Below, piece after piece: positions 1 to 10,095 of a DNA stretch of 64,000 nt. This DNA comes from Agrobacterium pusense (GTDB lineage Bacteria > Pseudomonadota > Alphaproteobacteria > Rhizobiales > Rhizobiaceae). The notes under the pieces were generated by a model. The model searched no databases. It was given only the letters and a program-made list of their open reading frames with translations, and was not told where the DNA came from. Location: NCBI RefSeq assembly GCF_900102105.1, contig NZ_FNBB01000002.1:310001-374000 (forward strand), in the 5' to 3' direction. Position 1 is the stretch's first letter, and each line of letters opens with the position of its first letter. The translations under genes were made by a program, and so were the position numbers.

Positions 1-2
1 CC

Positions 3-683
3 GTTTCGCGCCTCGACGTGCTGGATGCCCAGATTGCCGAAGAAGCCGCCAAGCTTGCGCTGAGCACCGCCGAACTCAATCTCAAGCGGCGTGATATCGT
101 CGCGCCCATCGAAGGCGTGGCCGGTATCGTCGCCGCCAATATCGGTGACAATGTCACGACGCAGTCCACCATTGTCAGCATTGACGACCGGTCTGAAATT
201 CTCGTCAATTTCTGGGCTCCCGAGCGTTTTGCGACTGCGATCAAGATCGGCATGCCGGTGGAGGCCACGTCGATTTCGCGCCCGGGTGAGACTTTCAAGG
301 GGGAGATCGAGGCCGTTGACAACCGTGTCGACGAGGCGAGCCGCACCATCCGCATCCGGGCGAAGTTCGGAAATGAGAAGGATGAGCTGAGGGCGGGCAT
401 GTCATTCGGCGTCACCATGCGCTTCGCCGGGGAAACTTATGCCTCGGTTGATCCGCTGGCCGTGCAGTGGGATGCGGAAGGCTCCTATGTCTGGCGTGTG
501 GCTGACAATAAATCTAACAAGGTGCGGGTGCAGATCGTGCAGCGCAACCCGGATGCCGTTCTCGTCAAGGCTGAACTGGCGGAAGGCGAACCTGTCGTTA
601 TTGAGGGCCTGCAGCGCGTGCGCGAAGGCGGGGCGGTGCGGGTCGGCAACCAGCCCAAGCCCGAGGAGGTTGCCAGCCAATGA
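3..683 (+). CDS. RND efflux periplasmic adaptor (membrane fusion protein), 5' end missing
   Basis: C-terminal part of a HlyD/AcrA-type adaptor, which links an inner-membrane RND pump to an outer-membrane channel. The reading frame is open from base 3, so the true start lies upstream of the window. The visible part has the end of the lipoyl/hairpin region (LNLKRRDIVAPIEGVAG, the usual return strand), a beta-barrel segment and a membrane-proximal C-terminal domain ending in a charged tail. Its stop codon overlaps the ATG of the pump gene (ATGA at 680-683), so the two are translationally coupled, as is typical of RND operons. The substrate cannot be told from sequence. The family call is secure; the length is unknown because of the truncation. 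Confidence 0.9.
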   Translation, partial: VSRLDVLDAQIAEEAAKLALSTAELNLKRRDIVAPIEGVAGIVAANIGDNVTTQSTIVSIDDRSEILVNFWAPERFATAIKIGMPVEATSISRPGETFKGEIEAVDNRVDEASRTIRIRAKFGNEKDELRAGMSFGVTMRFAGETYASVDPLAVQWDAEGSYVWRVADNKSNKVRVQIVQRNPDAVLVKAELAEGEPVVIEGLQRVREGGAVRVGNQPKPEEVASQ

Positions 684-3600
684 CGACCCAGCCGCCTTCC
701 GGTCAGGATTCCAAGCTCGCCTTTACCGCATTGTTCGTGCGTCGGCCAATTCTGGCCGCGGTCCTTAACACGCTGCTGGTCGTTGCCGGCCTCGCCGCTC
801 TGGTCGGCGTCGAAGTGCGCGAATTGCCCGACGTCGACCGGCCGACGATCAGCGTCAGGACCACGTATGAAGGTGCCGCGCCTGAAACGATCGATCAGGA
901 AGTAACGCAGACCATCGAAGGTGCGGTGGCGCGTGTCAGCGGCATCAAATCCATCGCGTCCAACTCACAATTCGGCACCAGCCGCGTGACGATGGAATTC
1001 GGCGACAATGTCGACATGGCCGTTGCGGCCAATGATGTGCGCGACGCCATTGGCCGCGTCACCAACCAGTTGCCCGACGATGCCGACGAGCCGCAGATCA
1101 TCAAGGCGGATTCCGACAGCCAGCCGATCATGCGTCTTGCCGTTACATCCTCCACGCTCAGCATGGAAGACCTGACCAAGCTGGTGGATGACGAGATCAT
1201 CGACCGCCTGGCCGCCGTCGATGGTGTGGCGGACGTGGAACTTTACGGCGATCAGGAAAAGGTCTTTCGAGTAGACCTCAATCAGGCGGCACTCGCCAGC
1301 CGTGGTTTGACGGTGACCGACGTTTCCAATGCACTGGCAAGTGCAGCGCTCGATGTGCCTGCGGGTTCGCTGAAAAGCACGACGCAGGATATCGTCGTGC
1401 GCGCCACCGCGAGCCTGATAAAGCCCGAGGATTTTTCCAATCTTCTCATCAAGAACAATATCCGCCTCAGGGACGTGGCGACCGTCATGCTGGGGGCGGA
1501 CGACGAATCCACGTCGCTGCGCTCGAACGGCGTTCAGGGCGTCGGTCTTGGCATCATCCGCCAGGCACAGTCAAACACGCTCAGTATCTCGACCGGTGTG
1601 AAAGCCGCAGTCGACGCCATGTCGGCCAATCTGCCGGAGGGCACGCGTGTCGTCGTGACCAGTGACGATGCCGTCTTCATCGAAGGCGCGCTGCACGAGG
1701 TCGAACTGGCGCTCGGGCTCTCGGCGATCATCGTCGTTGTGGTGCTTTATCTCTTCCTGCGCGACTGGCGCGCCACCCTCATTCCCGCGATCACCATGCC
1801 GGTGGCGCTGATTGGCACCATCGTCGCCATTTATATGGTCGGCTTCTCCGTCAATATCCTCACACTGCTCGCCATCGTTCTGGCGACTGGTCTCGTTGTC
1901 GATGACGCCATCGTGGTGCTGGAAAATATCGTGCGCCGCCGGGCGGAAGGCATGGGCCCCCGGGCCGCTGCCGTTCTCGGCACGCAGGAGGTGTTTTTCG
2001 CCGTCATCGCGACGACGGCGACGCTGGCTGCCGTGTTCATTCCGCTTTCTTTCCTGCCGGGTCAGCTTGGCGGCCTGTTCCGTGAATTCGGTTTTGTGCT
2101 GGCCTTCGCGGTGGGTTTGTCCTCCATCGTGGCACTGACGCTGTGCCCGATGCTTGCTTCGCGCATGCTGAAGGAGGGGCTGAAGGAGCCGACCGGCCCG
2201 CTCGCCTGGTTCGGTAATGTCTTTGCCTCCACATACAAGTCGACGCTGTCCGCCTGCCTCAACAACCCCCTCATCGTCATCGTCGTTGCGCTCATCTTTT
2301 CCGGCCTGTCATGGATCGCCTTCGGCATGATCCAGAGTGAATTGACGCCGCGCGAGGACCGCGCCTCTATCATGATGCGGGTCACCGCGCCGCAGGGCGT
2401 CAGCCTCGAATATACCCGCGACCAGTTGCAGCGGATCGAAGAAAACCTGCAGCCGCTTCGCGACAGCGGGGAAATCCGTAACATCTACTCCATCACTGGC
2501 ATGAACGGCTCGTCCAATACCGGCTTCATGGTGCTGACGCTGGCGCCCTGGGCCGACCGAGATCGCACTCAGAACCAGATCGCTGCCGATGTCACCTCTG
2601 CCGCCAACAAGGTTCCGGCGTTGCGGGGCAACGCGATGCAGCCGAACAGCCTCCGCATTCGCGGCGCCGGCAACGGATTGCAGATGGCGATGGTCGGCAG
2701 CAATTATGCGGCGCTGACAGAGGCGACGCAGAAATTGCTGCTTTCCATGGAAGAAAGCGGCCTGTTTGATACGCCACGTTTCGACAACGAACCCAATCAG
2801 GCGCAGATTTCGGTCTCCATCGACCGTGAGCGCGCGTCTGATCTCGGCATCGACATCACCGGCCTCTCTCGCGCCATGCAGTCGCTGCTGGAAGGGCGCT
2901 CGATTGTCGACGTCTTCGTGGATGGCGATGCGATCCCGGTGCGGCTCCTGTCCTCCACCCGGCCGATCAATGATCCGACCGATCTTGAGAATGTCTTCCT
3001 GAAGACGGGCGACGGCAAGATCGTGCCGATGTCGGTCATCGCGTCGCTCAAGGAAAATGCGGTTGCGCCGCAGCTCAACCGCGAACAGCAGCTTCCCTCC
3101 GTCGGCTTTACCGCGAACCTCAAGGACGGCGTTTCGCTGGGCGAGGCGCTGCAAAAGGTGAACGAGCTCTCGCAATCCGTCCTGCCGCCCGGTGCACGCT
3201 TGCTGCCGCTGGGCGAGGCTGCGACACTGGAGGAGAATTCGAGCGGCATGCTGCTGACCTTCGGTTTCGCGATTGCCATCATCTTCCTCGTGCTTGCCGC
3301 GCAGTTCGAAAGCGTGTTGAGTTCGATCATCATCATGTCAACGGTGCCGCTCGGCCTTGCCTGTGCCGTCATCGCGCTGCTCGTCACCGGCTCCAGCCTC
3401 AATGTCTACAGCCAGATCGGCCTCGTGCTGCTCGTTGGCGTCATGGCGAAGAACGGTATCCTGATTGTTGAATTCGCCAACCATCTGCGCGATCAGGGTG
3501 CAACCGTGCGGGAAGCTATCGAAAAAGCCACCAGCATCCGTCTGCGTCCGGTCATGATGACGATGATCGCGACCATCCTTGGCGGCGTGCCGCTGGTTCT

Positions 3601-3829
3601 GGCGCAGGGAGCCGGCGCCGAGGCGCGCATCGCGCTCGGCTGGGTCATCGTCGGCGGCCTCGGCTTCGCGACGCTGGTGACGCTTTACATCACACCGGTC
3701 TCCTACCTGCTGATCGCCCGCTTCGCCAAACCGCAAGCGGATGAGGAAATCCGCCTTCACCGCGAACTGGAACTTGCCGCCCGCCGCAAGGCGCTGGAGG
3801 AAGACAAGCCGCTGCTTGCTGCGGAATAA
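680..3829 (+). CDS. RND efflux pump inner-membrane transporter (AcrB/MdtB type)
   Basis: Proton-driven trimeric exporter of the hydrophobe/amphiphile efflux-1 group, 1049 residues, the normal family length. The first membrane helix is at about residues 23-45. The proton-relay aspartates are present in TM4 (GLVVDDAIVVLENI, D408 and D409), and the TM10 lysine is in GVMAKNGILIVEFAN (K924). Two large periplasmic loops separate TM1/TM2 and TM7/TM8. It follows the adaptor gene with a 4-base overlap. No outer-membrane channel gene or local regulator follows, so it probably uses a TolC-like protein encoded elsewhere or upstream. Drug specificity is not predictable. Confidence 0.95.
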   Translation: MTTQPPSGQDSKLAFTALFVRRPILAAVLNTLLVVAGLAALVGVEVRELPDVDRPTISVRTTYEGAAPETIDQEVTQTIEGAVARVSGIKSIASNSQFGTSRVTMEFGDNVDMAVAANDVRDAIGRVTNQLPDDADEPQIIKADSDSQPIMRLAVTSSTLSMEDLTKLVDDEIIDRLAAVDGVADVELYGDQEKVFRVDLNQAALASRGLTVTDVSNALASAALDVPAGSLKSTTQDIVVRATASLIKPEDFSNLLIKNNIRLRDVATVMLGADDESTSLRSNGVQGVGLGIIRQAQSNTLSISTGVKAAVDAMSANLPEGTRVVVTSDDAVFIEGALHEVELALGLSAIIVVVVLYLFLRDWRATLIPAITMPVALIGTIVAIYMVGFSVNILTLLAIVLATGLVVDDAIVVLENIVRRRAEGMGPRAAAVLGTQEVFFAVIATTATLAAVFIPLSFLPGQLGGLFREFGFVLAFAVGLSSIVALTLCPMLASRMLKEGLKEPTGPLAWFGNVFASTYKSTLSACLNNPLIVIVVALIFSGLSWIAFGMIQSELTPREDRASIMMRVTAPQGVSLEYTRDQLQRIEENLQPLRDSGEIRNIYSITGMNGSSNTGFMVLTLAPWADRDRTQNQIAADVTSAANKVPALRGNAMQPNSLRIRGAGNGLQMAMVGSNYAALTEATQKLLLSMEESGLFDTPRFDNEPNQAQISVSIDRERASDLGIDITGLSRAMQSLLEGRSIVDVFVDGDAIPVRLLSSTRPINDPTDLENVFLKTGDGKIVPMSVIASLKENAVAPQLNREQQLPSVGFTANLKDGVSLGEALQKVNELSQSVLPPGARLLPLGEAATLEENSSGMLLTFGFAIAIIFLVLAAQFESVLSSIIIMSTVPLGLACAVIALLVTGSSLNVYSQIGLVLLVGVMAKNGILIVEFANHLRDQGATVREAIEKATSIRLRPVMMTMIATILGGVPLVLAQGAGAEARIALGWVIVGGLGFATLVTLYITPVSYLLIARFAKPQADEEIRLHRELELAARRKALEEDKPLLAAE

Positions 3830-3960
3830 AAACGGTTGCCGCCTTGCCGTCTGGCGCCATTGCGCGGCTGGACAAAGCGTTAACCTTATCCCATACCACC
3901 TGACGGAATTTCGTAACGGATCGAATCCTTTACGGGATGATGTTGCGGTGGAGACGGACG

Positions 3961-5373
3961 ATGGCGTTGAAAGATGTGGTGGCGGGAAAGCGTAACGAAG
4001 AGGGCATTGCGTCTGCACTCGCCGTTTTGAAGCAGCAACTCGGCGACAGGCTCCAGACCGGACAGGCGTTTCGGGAGCAGCACGGCCACACCACCACCTA
4101 TCTGACGCTCCAGGCGCCTGACTGCGTCGTTTTTGCCGAGAGTGCTGATGATGTGAAGGCCGTCGTGAAGGTCTGCTCGCAATATAAGGTGCCGGTGATT
4201 CCGTTTGGGACGGGGTCTTCGCTGGAAGGGCAGGTGAATGCGCCCAGCGGCGGAATCTGCATCGATTTCAGCCGGATGAATCGCATCATTGAGGTGAATG
4301 CCGAAGATCTTGATGTGACGGTGGAGCCGGGCGTGACGCGCGAGGACCTCAATGTCTATCTGCGCGATACCGGCCTGTTCTTCCCGATCGATCCCGGCGC
4401 CAATGCCTCGATCGGCGGCATGGCCTCGACACGCGCTTCCGGCACCAATGCCGTGCGTTACGGCACGATGAAGGACAATGTGCTCGCCGTTACCGCCGTC
4501 GTCGCCAACGGCGAGGAAATCCGCACCGCCCGCCGCGCTCGGAAGTCGTCTGCCGGCTATGACCTGACGCGGCTTTTAGTGGGGGCCGAGGGGACGCTCG
4601 GCGTCATCACTTCGGTGACGCTGCGGCTGCAGGGCATACCGGAAAAGATCGCCGGCGGCGTCTGCACATTCGACAGCATCAAGGCGGCCTGCGATGCCGT
4701 CATCATGACGATCCAGATGGGGGTTCCGGTTGCCCGTATCGAATTGCTCGATGAGGTCCAGGTCCGGGCCTGCAATGCCTATTCCGGCCTGAACTATGCG
4801 GAGAAGCCGACGCTTTTCGTGGAGTTCCACGGCACCGAGGAAACGGCGGCGCTACAATCGCAGCAGTTCGCAGAAATCGCGGCTGAATGCGGAAGCATCG
4901 ACTTCCGCTGGACAAGCGATGCCGCCGAACGCAACAAGCTCTGGAAGGCGCGGCACGACGCCTATTGGGCCTCGCGGGCGCTTGCGCCCCATCTCGACGG
5001 GCTTTCCACCGATGTCTGCGTGCCGATTTCGAGGCTGGCGGATTGCGTGGTTGAAACGCAGCTGGATATCCAGGAAAACGGCTTTCTCGCACCGATCGTC
5101 GGCCATGCCGGCGACGGGAACTTTCATGTCCTTATTCTGTTCGATGGAAAAGATGCGGAAAGCGTAGCGAAAACCGAAGCCTTCGTTGCCCGTCTCAACC
5201 GCCGCGCCATCGCCATGGACGGCACCTGCACCGGCGAACACGGCATAGGACAGGGCAAGATGAGTTTCCTCGCCGAAGAGGCCGGCAATGCATTGGATGT
5301 GATGCGCGCCATCAAAATGTCGCTCGACCCGGACAACATTTTCAATCCGGGCAAGTTGTTCCGTCTTGTCTGA
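3961..5373 (+). CDS. FAD-linked D-lactate dehydrogenase (cytochrome) / GlcD-type oxidase
   Basis: Flavoprotein that probably oxidises D-lactate (or a related 2-hydroxy acid) to pyruvate and passes electrons to the respiratory chain. Residues about 55-235 form the PCMH-type FAD-binding domain (IPFGTGSSLEGQ, DPGANASIGGMASTRASG). The C-terminal FAD-oxidase domain has the expected HAGDGNFH and GEHGIGQGK motifs near the end. I chose ATG 3961 (MALKD, 470 aa) because GGAG lies about 9 bases upstream; in-frame ATGs at 3937 and 3940 lack such a site. It stands alone between the efflux operon and the AsmA-like gene. Glycolate oxidase subunit GlcD is the main alternative, but no glcE or glcF is nearby. 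Confidence 0.85.
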   Translation: MALKDVVAGKRNEEGIASALAVLKQQLGDRLQTGQAFREQHGHTTTYLTLQAPDCVVFAESADDVKAVVKVCSQYKVPVIPFGTGSSLEGQVNAPSGGICIDFSRMNRIIEVNAEDLDVTVEPGVTREDLNVYLRDTGLFFPIDPGANASIGGMASTRASGTNAVRYGTMKDNVLAVTAVVANGEEIRTARRARKSSAGYDLTRLLVGAEGTLGVITSVTLRLQGIPEKIAGGVCTFDSIKAACDAVIMTIQMGVPVARIELLDEVQVRACNAYSGLNYAEKPTLFVEFHGTEETAALQSQQFAEIAAECGSIDFRWTSDAAERNKLWKARHDAYWASRALAPHLDGLSTDVCVPISRLADCVVETQLDIQENGFLAPIVGHAGDGNFHVLILFDGKDAESVAKTEAFVARLNRRAIAMDGTCTGEHGIGQGKMSFLAEEAGNALDVMRAIKMSLDPDNIFNPGKLFRLV

Positions 5374-5464
5374 TCGTTCTCACATTTGATTGGTACAAAA
5401 GGCTGCTTGCCGTTAAGGCAAAAAAGAATAGGTTTGCAGCGTTCGTGAAGGGAGATGCAGGTCA

Positions 5465-8400
5465 GTGCTCGGACGTATTCTGGTTTTTCTGGGCGGACTG
5501 CTGGCGGTGGTGCTGTTTTCGGCGCTGCTTATTCCCTATTTCGTCGACTGGACGGATTTCCGCCGTGATTTTGAGGACCAGGCGAGCCGTATTCTCGGTA
5601 AGAAGGTTGTGGTGCATGGCCGCGTCGAGGCCCGCATCCTGCCGTTCCCTTCGGTAACGTTGCATGACGTCCGGGCCGGGACGGATGCCGATGGATCGCC
5701 GCTCATCCAGGTCGCGCGTTTTTCCATGGACGCCGAGCTCGCGCCCTTCCTTTCCGGCGAGGCGCGCATCTTTGACATGCGCATCGAGGAACCCAAGGCG
5801 AAGATCAGGCTGCTGAAAGACGGCACGCTGGACTGGATGCGTGGCAGCCGCGCGGAAATTCCCGCCCGAACCGTGGTTCTGGAAAGCGTGCAGATTGAGG
5901 GTGGCCAGATCGAGTTCATCGACGAGCAATCGGGCCGCAACCGCCTGATCACCGGTCTTACCGCCGATATGTCCGCCAATTCGCTGGCCGGACCATGGAA
6001 GGCGGACGGGCGGGCTGCCGTCGACGGGCATCCAGGCTCTTTCTCCCTCTCAAGCAGCGAACCTGATTATGCCAATGGCCGCATGGGCCTTCGCGTCCGC
6101 GTCGTGCCGGATGAGCATCCCGTCGAGGTCGATCTGGATGGCGTCATCGCCGCAGCGGCGGGAAAGCCCGCCTATAGCGGTTCCTTTTCTTTCAGCTTCA
6201 GGGAAGACGAAAAGCAGAAACAGGCCGGGCAATCGCTCTTCTCCTCGCCGCGCACCCGCGGCAGTTTTGAACTGACCAATGAGAGCGTGCGTATACCGAG
6301 CTACCGCATGGAACTCGGCGGTAACGAAAATCCCTATGTCGTGACCGGAGAGGCGACGCTCGATACCGGCGCCAAGCCCGAATTCCTGCTGACGGCCGAT
6401 GGCCAGCAGATCGATGTCGCACGTTTTGCGCCGCCTGTCGTGCAGACGGGCAAGACCTCGCGCCAGCCCACTGTTTCCGTGCGCCAGCGCATCGAGGCCT
6501 TTGCCGCCATGGTGGCGCGCATTCCCGTACCGCCGGTGCCGGGCAAGGCGAGCATCAGCCTTCCCGCCCTGGTTTCCGACGACACGACCATTCGTGACAT
6601 CCGGCTGGATGTTCGGCCGCAGGGCAGCGGCTGGCAGGTGGTGAATGCGGTGGCGACGTTGCCAGGAAGAACCCAGCTGGAGGCCAAGGGATCGTTGACC
6701 CTGCTTGGTGGTCCGGCCTTCAACGGCAATATGCTCGTCGCGTCCAACCAGCCCTCGGGGCTGGCGAACTGGCTTTCCGGCTCCGTCGATCCGGCCATCC
6801 GGCAACTCAATGCCGCCGGCTTTTCTGCCGATGTCTCGTTGACGACGCTGAACCAGCGCTTCGACAATCTGGAGCTCGCCATCGGCGACGCGTCGCTGAA
6901 AGGCGAGCTGGAACGGCGCTCCGACGGCAAGACCTCCAATCTTTCGATCGATCTTGCGGGCAACGAAATCGACCTGGACGCGCTGAAGGCACTCGGCAGT
7001 CTGGCGCTCGGCGATCAGGTCGGAAGCTCGGTTCTCGACCACCGCATTACTGCGAAGTTCAAGGCCGACCGGTTCAACATAGCCGGGGTGACCGCCAATC
7101 ATGTCGAGACCGCCTTCACGATGGCGGGCGGGGTTCTTTCGCTGGAAAATATGACGGCCGGCGATATCGCCGGTGCAGAGGTCAGGGCAAGAGGCGAATT
7201 GCAGGGCTCGTTGCTGAAATATGCGGGCAAGGGCACGGTGAACCTGCACGCGGCGGATATGCAGCCCTTCTTTACGATGCTGCAGCAGAAACTGCCTGCT
7301 CATCCCTTCCTCAGCCGCCTGGCGGCCAGCGCGCCATGGTACGCCAATTCCGACCTTGCAATGGATGTCTCGGTCAACAGCGAAAACGGCGGCGCCAATG
7401 TTGCCGTCTCCGGTACCGTTAACGGCAGCCGGCTGTCCGCCGTTGCCAAGATGCCGGATTTCCTGTCGATCACCGATGACACGGCCATGTCACTGGAAGC
7501 TGTCTTGAAAAACCAGTCGACGGCCATCCTGTTCGGCCAGGCCGGGCTTGACCCGTTGCCCTTCGACGCTGACGGCGAGGGCCTCCTGTCCGTCAAGCTC
7601 AATGGCACGCTCGGCGCGCCGGCACAGACCGATATCCGCTTCTCGACGGAACGCACACATTTTTCGGCGAACGGCTCCTTTGCCGTTTCAGCTGCCAATT
7701 TCGGTGAAGGCAGCGCCGATGTCGTTCTCGAAAGCGCTGATATCGAGCCCTATCTCATCATGAATGCCGTTGGGCTGCCGCAGCTCGGTGGGGGCATGGC
7801 GGTGAAGGCCAATGCGAAAGTTGCGGTGGATGGACAAAAAATTGCGCTTTCTTCTGTCGGCGGACAGGCAGGCGGTAATCCCTTCTCCGGCAACCTGACG
7901 TTCGAACGCGCCGCGCCCCATTCCGTCAGCGGCGATCTCTCAGTCCGGACCGCCGATCTCGCGTGGCTTGGCGACGCAATCTATGGTCCGGTGATCGATC
8001 CGGAAACCGGGGGCCTCAATGCCAAGCCGCTGGCCATGCCGGCCTTCCCGCAGCTCAAGGCGTCTCTGTCGCTCAAGGCGGAAAGCTTCGAGGCTGGACC
8101 TTTCGGCACGGTCACGGGTTTGACGGCCAAGGTAACGCATGATTCGGGCAGTCTCGCACTCGACGACATCACCGGCGGCTTCATGGGCGGCAAGATTGCA
8201 GGACGGTTTGCGATGTCCACGGGCGAGGGGGCGGGCATTTTCCGCACCAAGATCGCGGTAACCGACGCCAATCCGGAGCCGATCCTTTGGGCGAATGCGA
8301 ACGGTCCGGTTGCGACCGGCCGCGTGGCCATTGATCTTACGGCAGAATCGACCGGCAAAAGCGTTGGTGAAATGCTGAAATCAGCGGGTGGCTCGGGTGA

Positions 8401-9163
8401 AATCCGGGCCAGCGGGCTGGTGCTGAAGGGGCTCAATCCCGGTGCCCTGCCGCCAATACTGCAGGCGGCGGATGGCTTGCAGCAGCCGATCGATGCTCCG
8501 AAAGTTCGGCCGCTGGTGGACCAGAGCCTGTGGCAGGGCGAGATCGGACTCGGCGATGTATCCCTGCCGTTCTCGGTGAATGGTGGTGCGCTGCATTTCC
8601 AGAATTTGCGGGCGGCGATCGATCCATTGACGCTGACAGCCGATGCGACGGTTGATCTTGCTGCTTTCACGGTGAATGGCGACTTCGATCTCCTGTTCAA
8701 TCCCGGTACCGAAACGGTTGCCGGGGCCGAGCCGTCTTTGCGCCTGAATTACAACGGTCCGCTTGCTGCGCCAGCCCTGACGACCGACGTTTCGGCGCTC
8801 ACCAACTACCTGTCCCTGCGGGCCTTCGAAAAGGAGCGGCGCAGGGTGGAGGCAATGCAGGCAAGCGTTCTTGAAAAGCAACGCCTGCGCCGCGAAGTGG
8901 CGCTTTATCGTTTCCAGGCGGCTGAGCGGCAGGCGGAAAAGGAACGGGCGGAGGCGGAAGCCAAGGCGAAGGCAGAGGAAGAAGCGCGGCTGAAGGCTGC
9001 TGCCGAAGAACGTCTGCGGCAGGAAAAAGAACAGCAGGAACGGTTGCAGCAGCAACAGCAGCAGCCCGTGCCGCAGCCGCAGTCGGCGCCGGTTCTGGTG
9101 GTGCCACCGACGGAAAATGCAATCCGGGAACTCGCCCCGGAAAATGCTCCCGCCAATCCGTAA
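5465..9163 (+). CDS. AsmA family protein, large
   Basis: A 1232-residue protein of the AsmA/YhdP-like superfamily, thought to bridge inner and outer membranes and to move or organise phospholipids. It has an N-terminal membrane anchor (residues about 3-27, ending IPYFVDWTDFR) followed by the typical AsmA start (ILGKKVVVHGRVEARILPFP), long beta-rich repeats, and a conserved C-terminal AsmA segment up to about residue 1120. The last 110 residues are a Lys/Glu/Ala/Gln coiled coil with a run of glutamines. The start is GTG with GAAGGGAG 9-16 bases upstream. It is monocistronic. The precise substrate is unknown. Confidence 0.85.
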   Translation: MLGRILVFLGGLLAVVLFSALLIPYFVDWTDFRRDFEDQASRILGKKVVVHGRVEARILPFPSVTLHDVRAGTDADGSPLIQVARFSMDAELAPFLSGEARIFDMRIEEPKAKIRLLKDGTLDWMRGSRAEIPARTVVLESVQIEGGQIEFIDEQSGRNRLITGLTADMSANSLAGPWKADGRAAVDGHPGSFSLSSSEPDYANGRMGLRVRVVPDEHPVEVDLDGVIAAAAGKPAYSGSFSFSFREDEKQKQAGQSLFSSPRTRGSFELTNESVRIPSYRMELGGNENPYVVTGEATLDTGAKPEFLLTADGQQIDVARFAPPVVQTGKTSRQPTVSVRQRIEAFAAMVARIPVPPVPGKASISLPALVSDDTTIRDIRLDVRPQGSGWQVVNAVATLPGRTQLEAKGSLTLLGGPAFNGNMLVASNQPSGLANWLSGSVDPAIRQLNAAGFSADVSLTTLNQRFDNLELAIGDASLKGELERRSDGKTSNLSIDLAGNEIDLDALKALGSLALGDQVGSSVLDHRITAKFKADRFNIAGVTANHVETAFTMAGGVLSLENMTAGDIAGAEVRARGELQGSLLKYAGKGTVNLHAADMQPFFTMLQQKLPAHPFLSRLAASAPWYANSDLAMDVSVNSENGGANVAVSGTVNGSRLSAVAKMPDFLSITDDTAMSLEAVLKNQSTAILFGQAGLDPLPFDADGEGLLSVKLNGTLGAPAQTDIRFSTERTHFSANGSFAVSAANFGEGSADVVLESADIEPYLIMNAVGLPQLGGGMAVKANAKVAVDGQKIALSSVGGQAGGNPFSGNLTFERAAPHSVSGDLSVRTADLAWLGDAIYGPVIDPETGGLNAKPLAMPAFPQLKASLSLKAESFEAGPFGTVTGLTAKVTHDSGSLALDDITGGFMGGKIAGRFAMSTGEGAGIFRTKIAVTDANPEPILWANANGPVATGRVAIDLTAESTGKSVGEMLKSAGGSGEIRASGLVLKGLNPGALPPILQAADGLQQPIDAPKVRPLVDQSLWQGEIGLGDVSLPFSVNGGALHFQNLRAAIDPLTLTADATVDLAAFTVNGDFDLLFNPGTETVAGAEPSLRLNYNGPLAAPALTTDVSALTNYLSLRAFEKERRRVEAMQASVLEKQRLRREVALYRFQAAERQAEKERAEAEAKAKAEEEARLKAAAEERLRQEKEQQERLQQQQQQPVPQPQSAPVLVVPPTENAIRELAPENAPANP

Positions 9164-9537
9164 TTTTCCGAAAAGGGCTCGGCGTCGCTTTTCATCTCTG
9201 CTTCGGTTCCATGTCCGCGGTCTGGACGGGCTCCGGTCGCTACCCCGCAATCCGGACTTTCAGGTCCGAAACGGTTGAAGACACAGTGAATGAAGGGGAG
9301 AAAGCTTGGCTGTTCCCGAGAAACCATGGGTGTCCCCATAGGGGGATGTCTGGACGGGGAGGTTTCGGACAAGGGCTGGAAACAAGGCTACGCAATACGG
9401 GAATGCCTTGCAGCGCAGATTAGTCCGCGAATGTTTAATGAATACTTTCGCAGCGTTACCAGTTTTCGGCGGGAATGTTTTGTAGTCGGCGAATATAAAT
9501 TGCGGGGCTGGCGTCGCCGGGTGACTCCGTCGTGAAT
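9164..9537. other. Intergenic region without a convincing gene
   Basis: 374 bases between the convergent AsmA-like gene and the ribbon-helix-helix gene. Short reading frames cross it but have no ribosome-binding site and no coding character. A small hairpin (CGGAC-TTTCAG-GTCCG, near 9255-9270) and a GGGG-rich stretch around 9330-9365 are visible. No rho-independent terminator with a T-run was found. Confidence 0.5.
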
Positions 9538-9747
9538 TTATCGGGTCTTCAGCCAGTTCAGCACATAAACGCGTAGCGACGAAGACAGATTGCTGTCGGA
9601 GGGGCGGTTGTCATCGATTTCGGCCAGCAGGGCCGCGAAGCTGATCTTGCGTCTTTCCGCGATGATTTTTAACTCATCCCAAAAGGCGTCCTCAAGCGAA
9701 ATACTGGTCCGGTGGCCGTGCAACGTCGTGGAATGCTTGCGGATCAT
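9538..9747 (-). CDS. Ribbon-helix-helix domain protein
   Basis: Small protein (69 aa) of the RHH_4 type, common in Rhizobiales and likely a DNA-binding regulator. The N-terminal stretch HSTTLHGHRTSISLEDAFWD matches the family signature (a beta strand then the first helix), followed by FAALLAEIDDNRP. Start ATG 9747 is preferred; an in-frame TTG at 9792 would add 15 residues that do not resemble the family. It is the last gene of a minus-strand series with sspB and the DUF4169 gene. Its target is unknown; family members often stand near sspB-like housekeeping genes. Confidence 0.75.
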   Translation of the reverse strand: MIRKHSTTLHGHRTSISLEDAFWDELKIIAERRKISFAALLAEIDDNRPSDSNLSSSLRVYVLNWLKTR

Positions 9748-9853
9748 CAGATCGGTCTTTGGCTGGAAATCTGAATCATGTTTTGCCGGCAAGCCCCTGT
9801 TTTACGATTCTTTTCCGATTTGCTGGCTCTGTCTGTCCCTCGGCAGGTCGGTC

Positions 9854-10057
9854 TCAGTCCTTCCGGGGCTCGTGAGCGTCGTTTTCGAGCCGGCCCTGGT
9901 CAAGTGCCTTTTCGGCCTTTTCATTCAGGGCTGATGTGAGATTCTTTTCGGCTTTGGTGCGTCCGAAGGACAGGCGGTTCTGCTCCGCCTGTTTTTCTTT
10001 TTCGCTGCGGGCTTTCTGCTTCCGGAACTGGCGCAGATTGACGATATCGGCGGCCAT
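9854..10057 (-). CDS. DUF4169 family protein
   Basis: Highly charged 67-residue protein beginning MAADIVNLRQFRKQKARSE, matching the short, conserved alphaproteobacterial DUF4169 family, whose function is unknown. It is almost entirely helical and Lys/Glu/Arg-rich, with no membrane segment. A GGAG lies about 10 bases before the ATG. It starts 38 bases after the sspB stop codon on the same strand, so co-transcription with sspB is likely. Confidence 0.8.
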   Translation of the reverse strand: MAADIVNLRQFRKQKARSEKEKQAEQNRLSFGRTKAEKNLTSALNEKAEKALDQGRLENDAHEPRKD

Positions 10058-10095
10058 GCGGATACGTCTCCTCGGGTTTCGCGCTCAGGCAGGCG

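Noticed and set aside
2309-3175. 288-residue open frame on the minus strand
   Set aside because: Shadow of the RND pump coding sequence.
6050-7303. 417-residue open frame on the minus strand inside the AsmA-like gene
   Set aside because: Arg/Gly/His-rich translation without motifs, fully inside a conserved gene on the other strand.
9290-9535. 81-residue frame in the 9.2-9.5 kb gap
   Set aside because: No ribosome-binding site, no family resemblance, overlapping frames of similar length in the same stretch.
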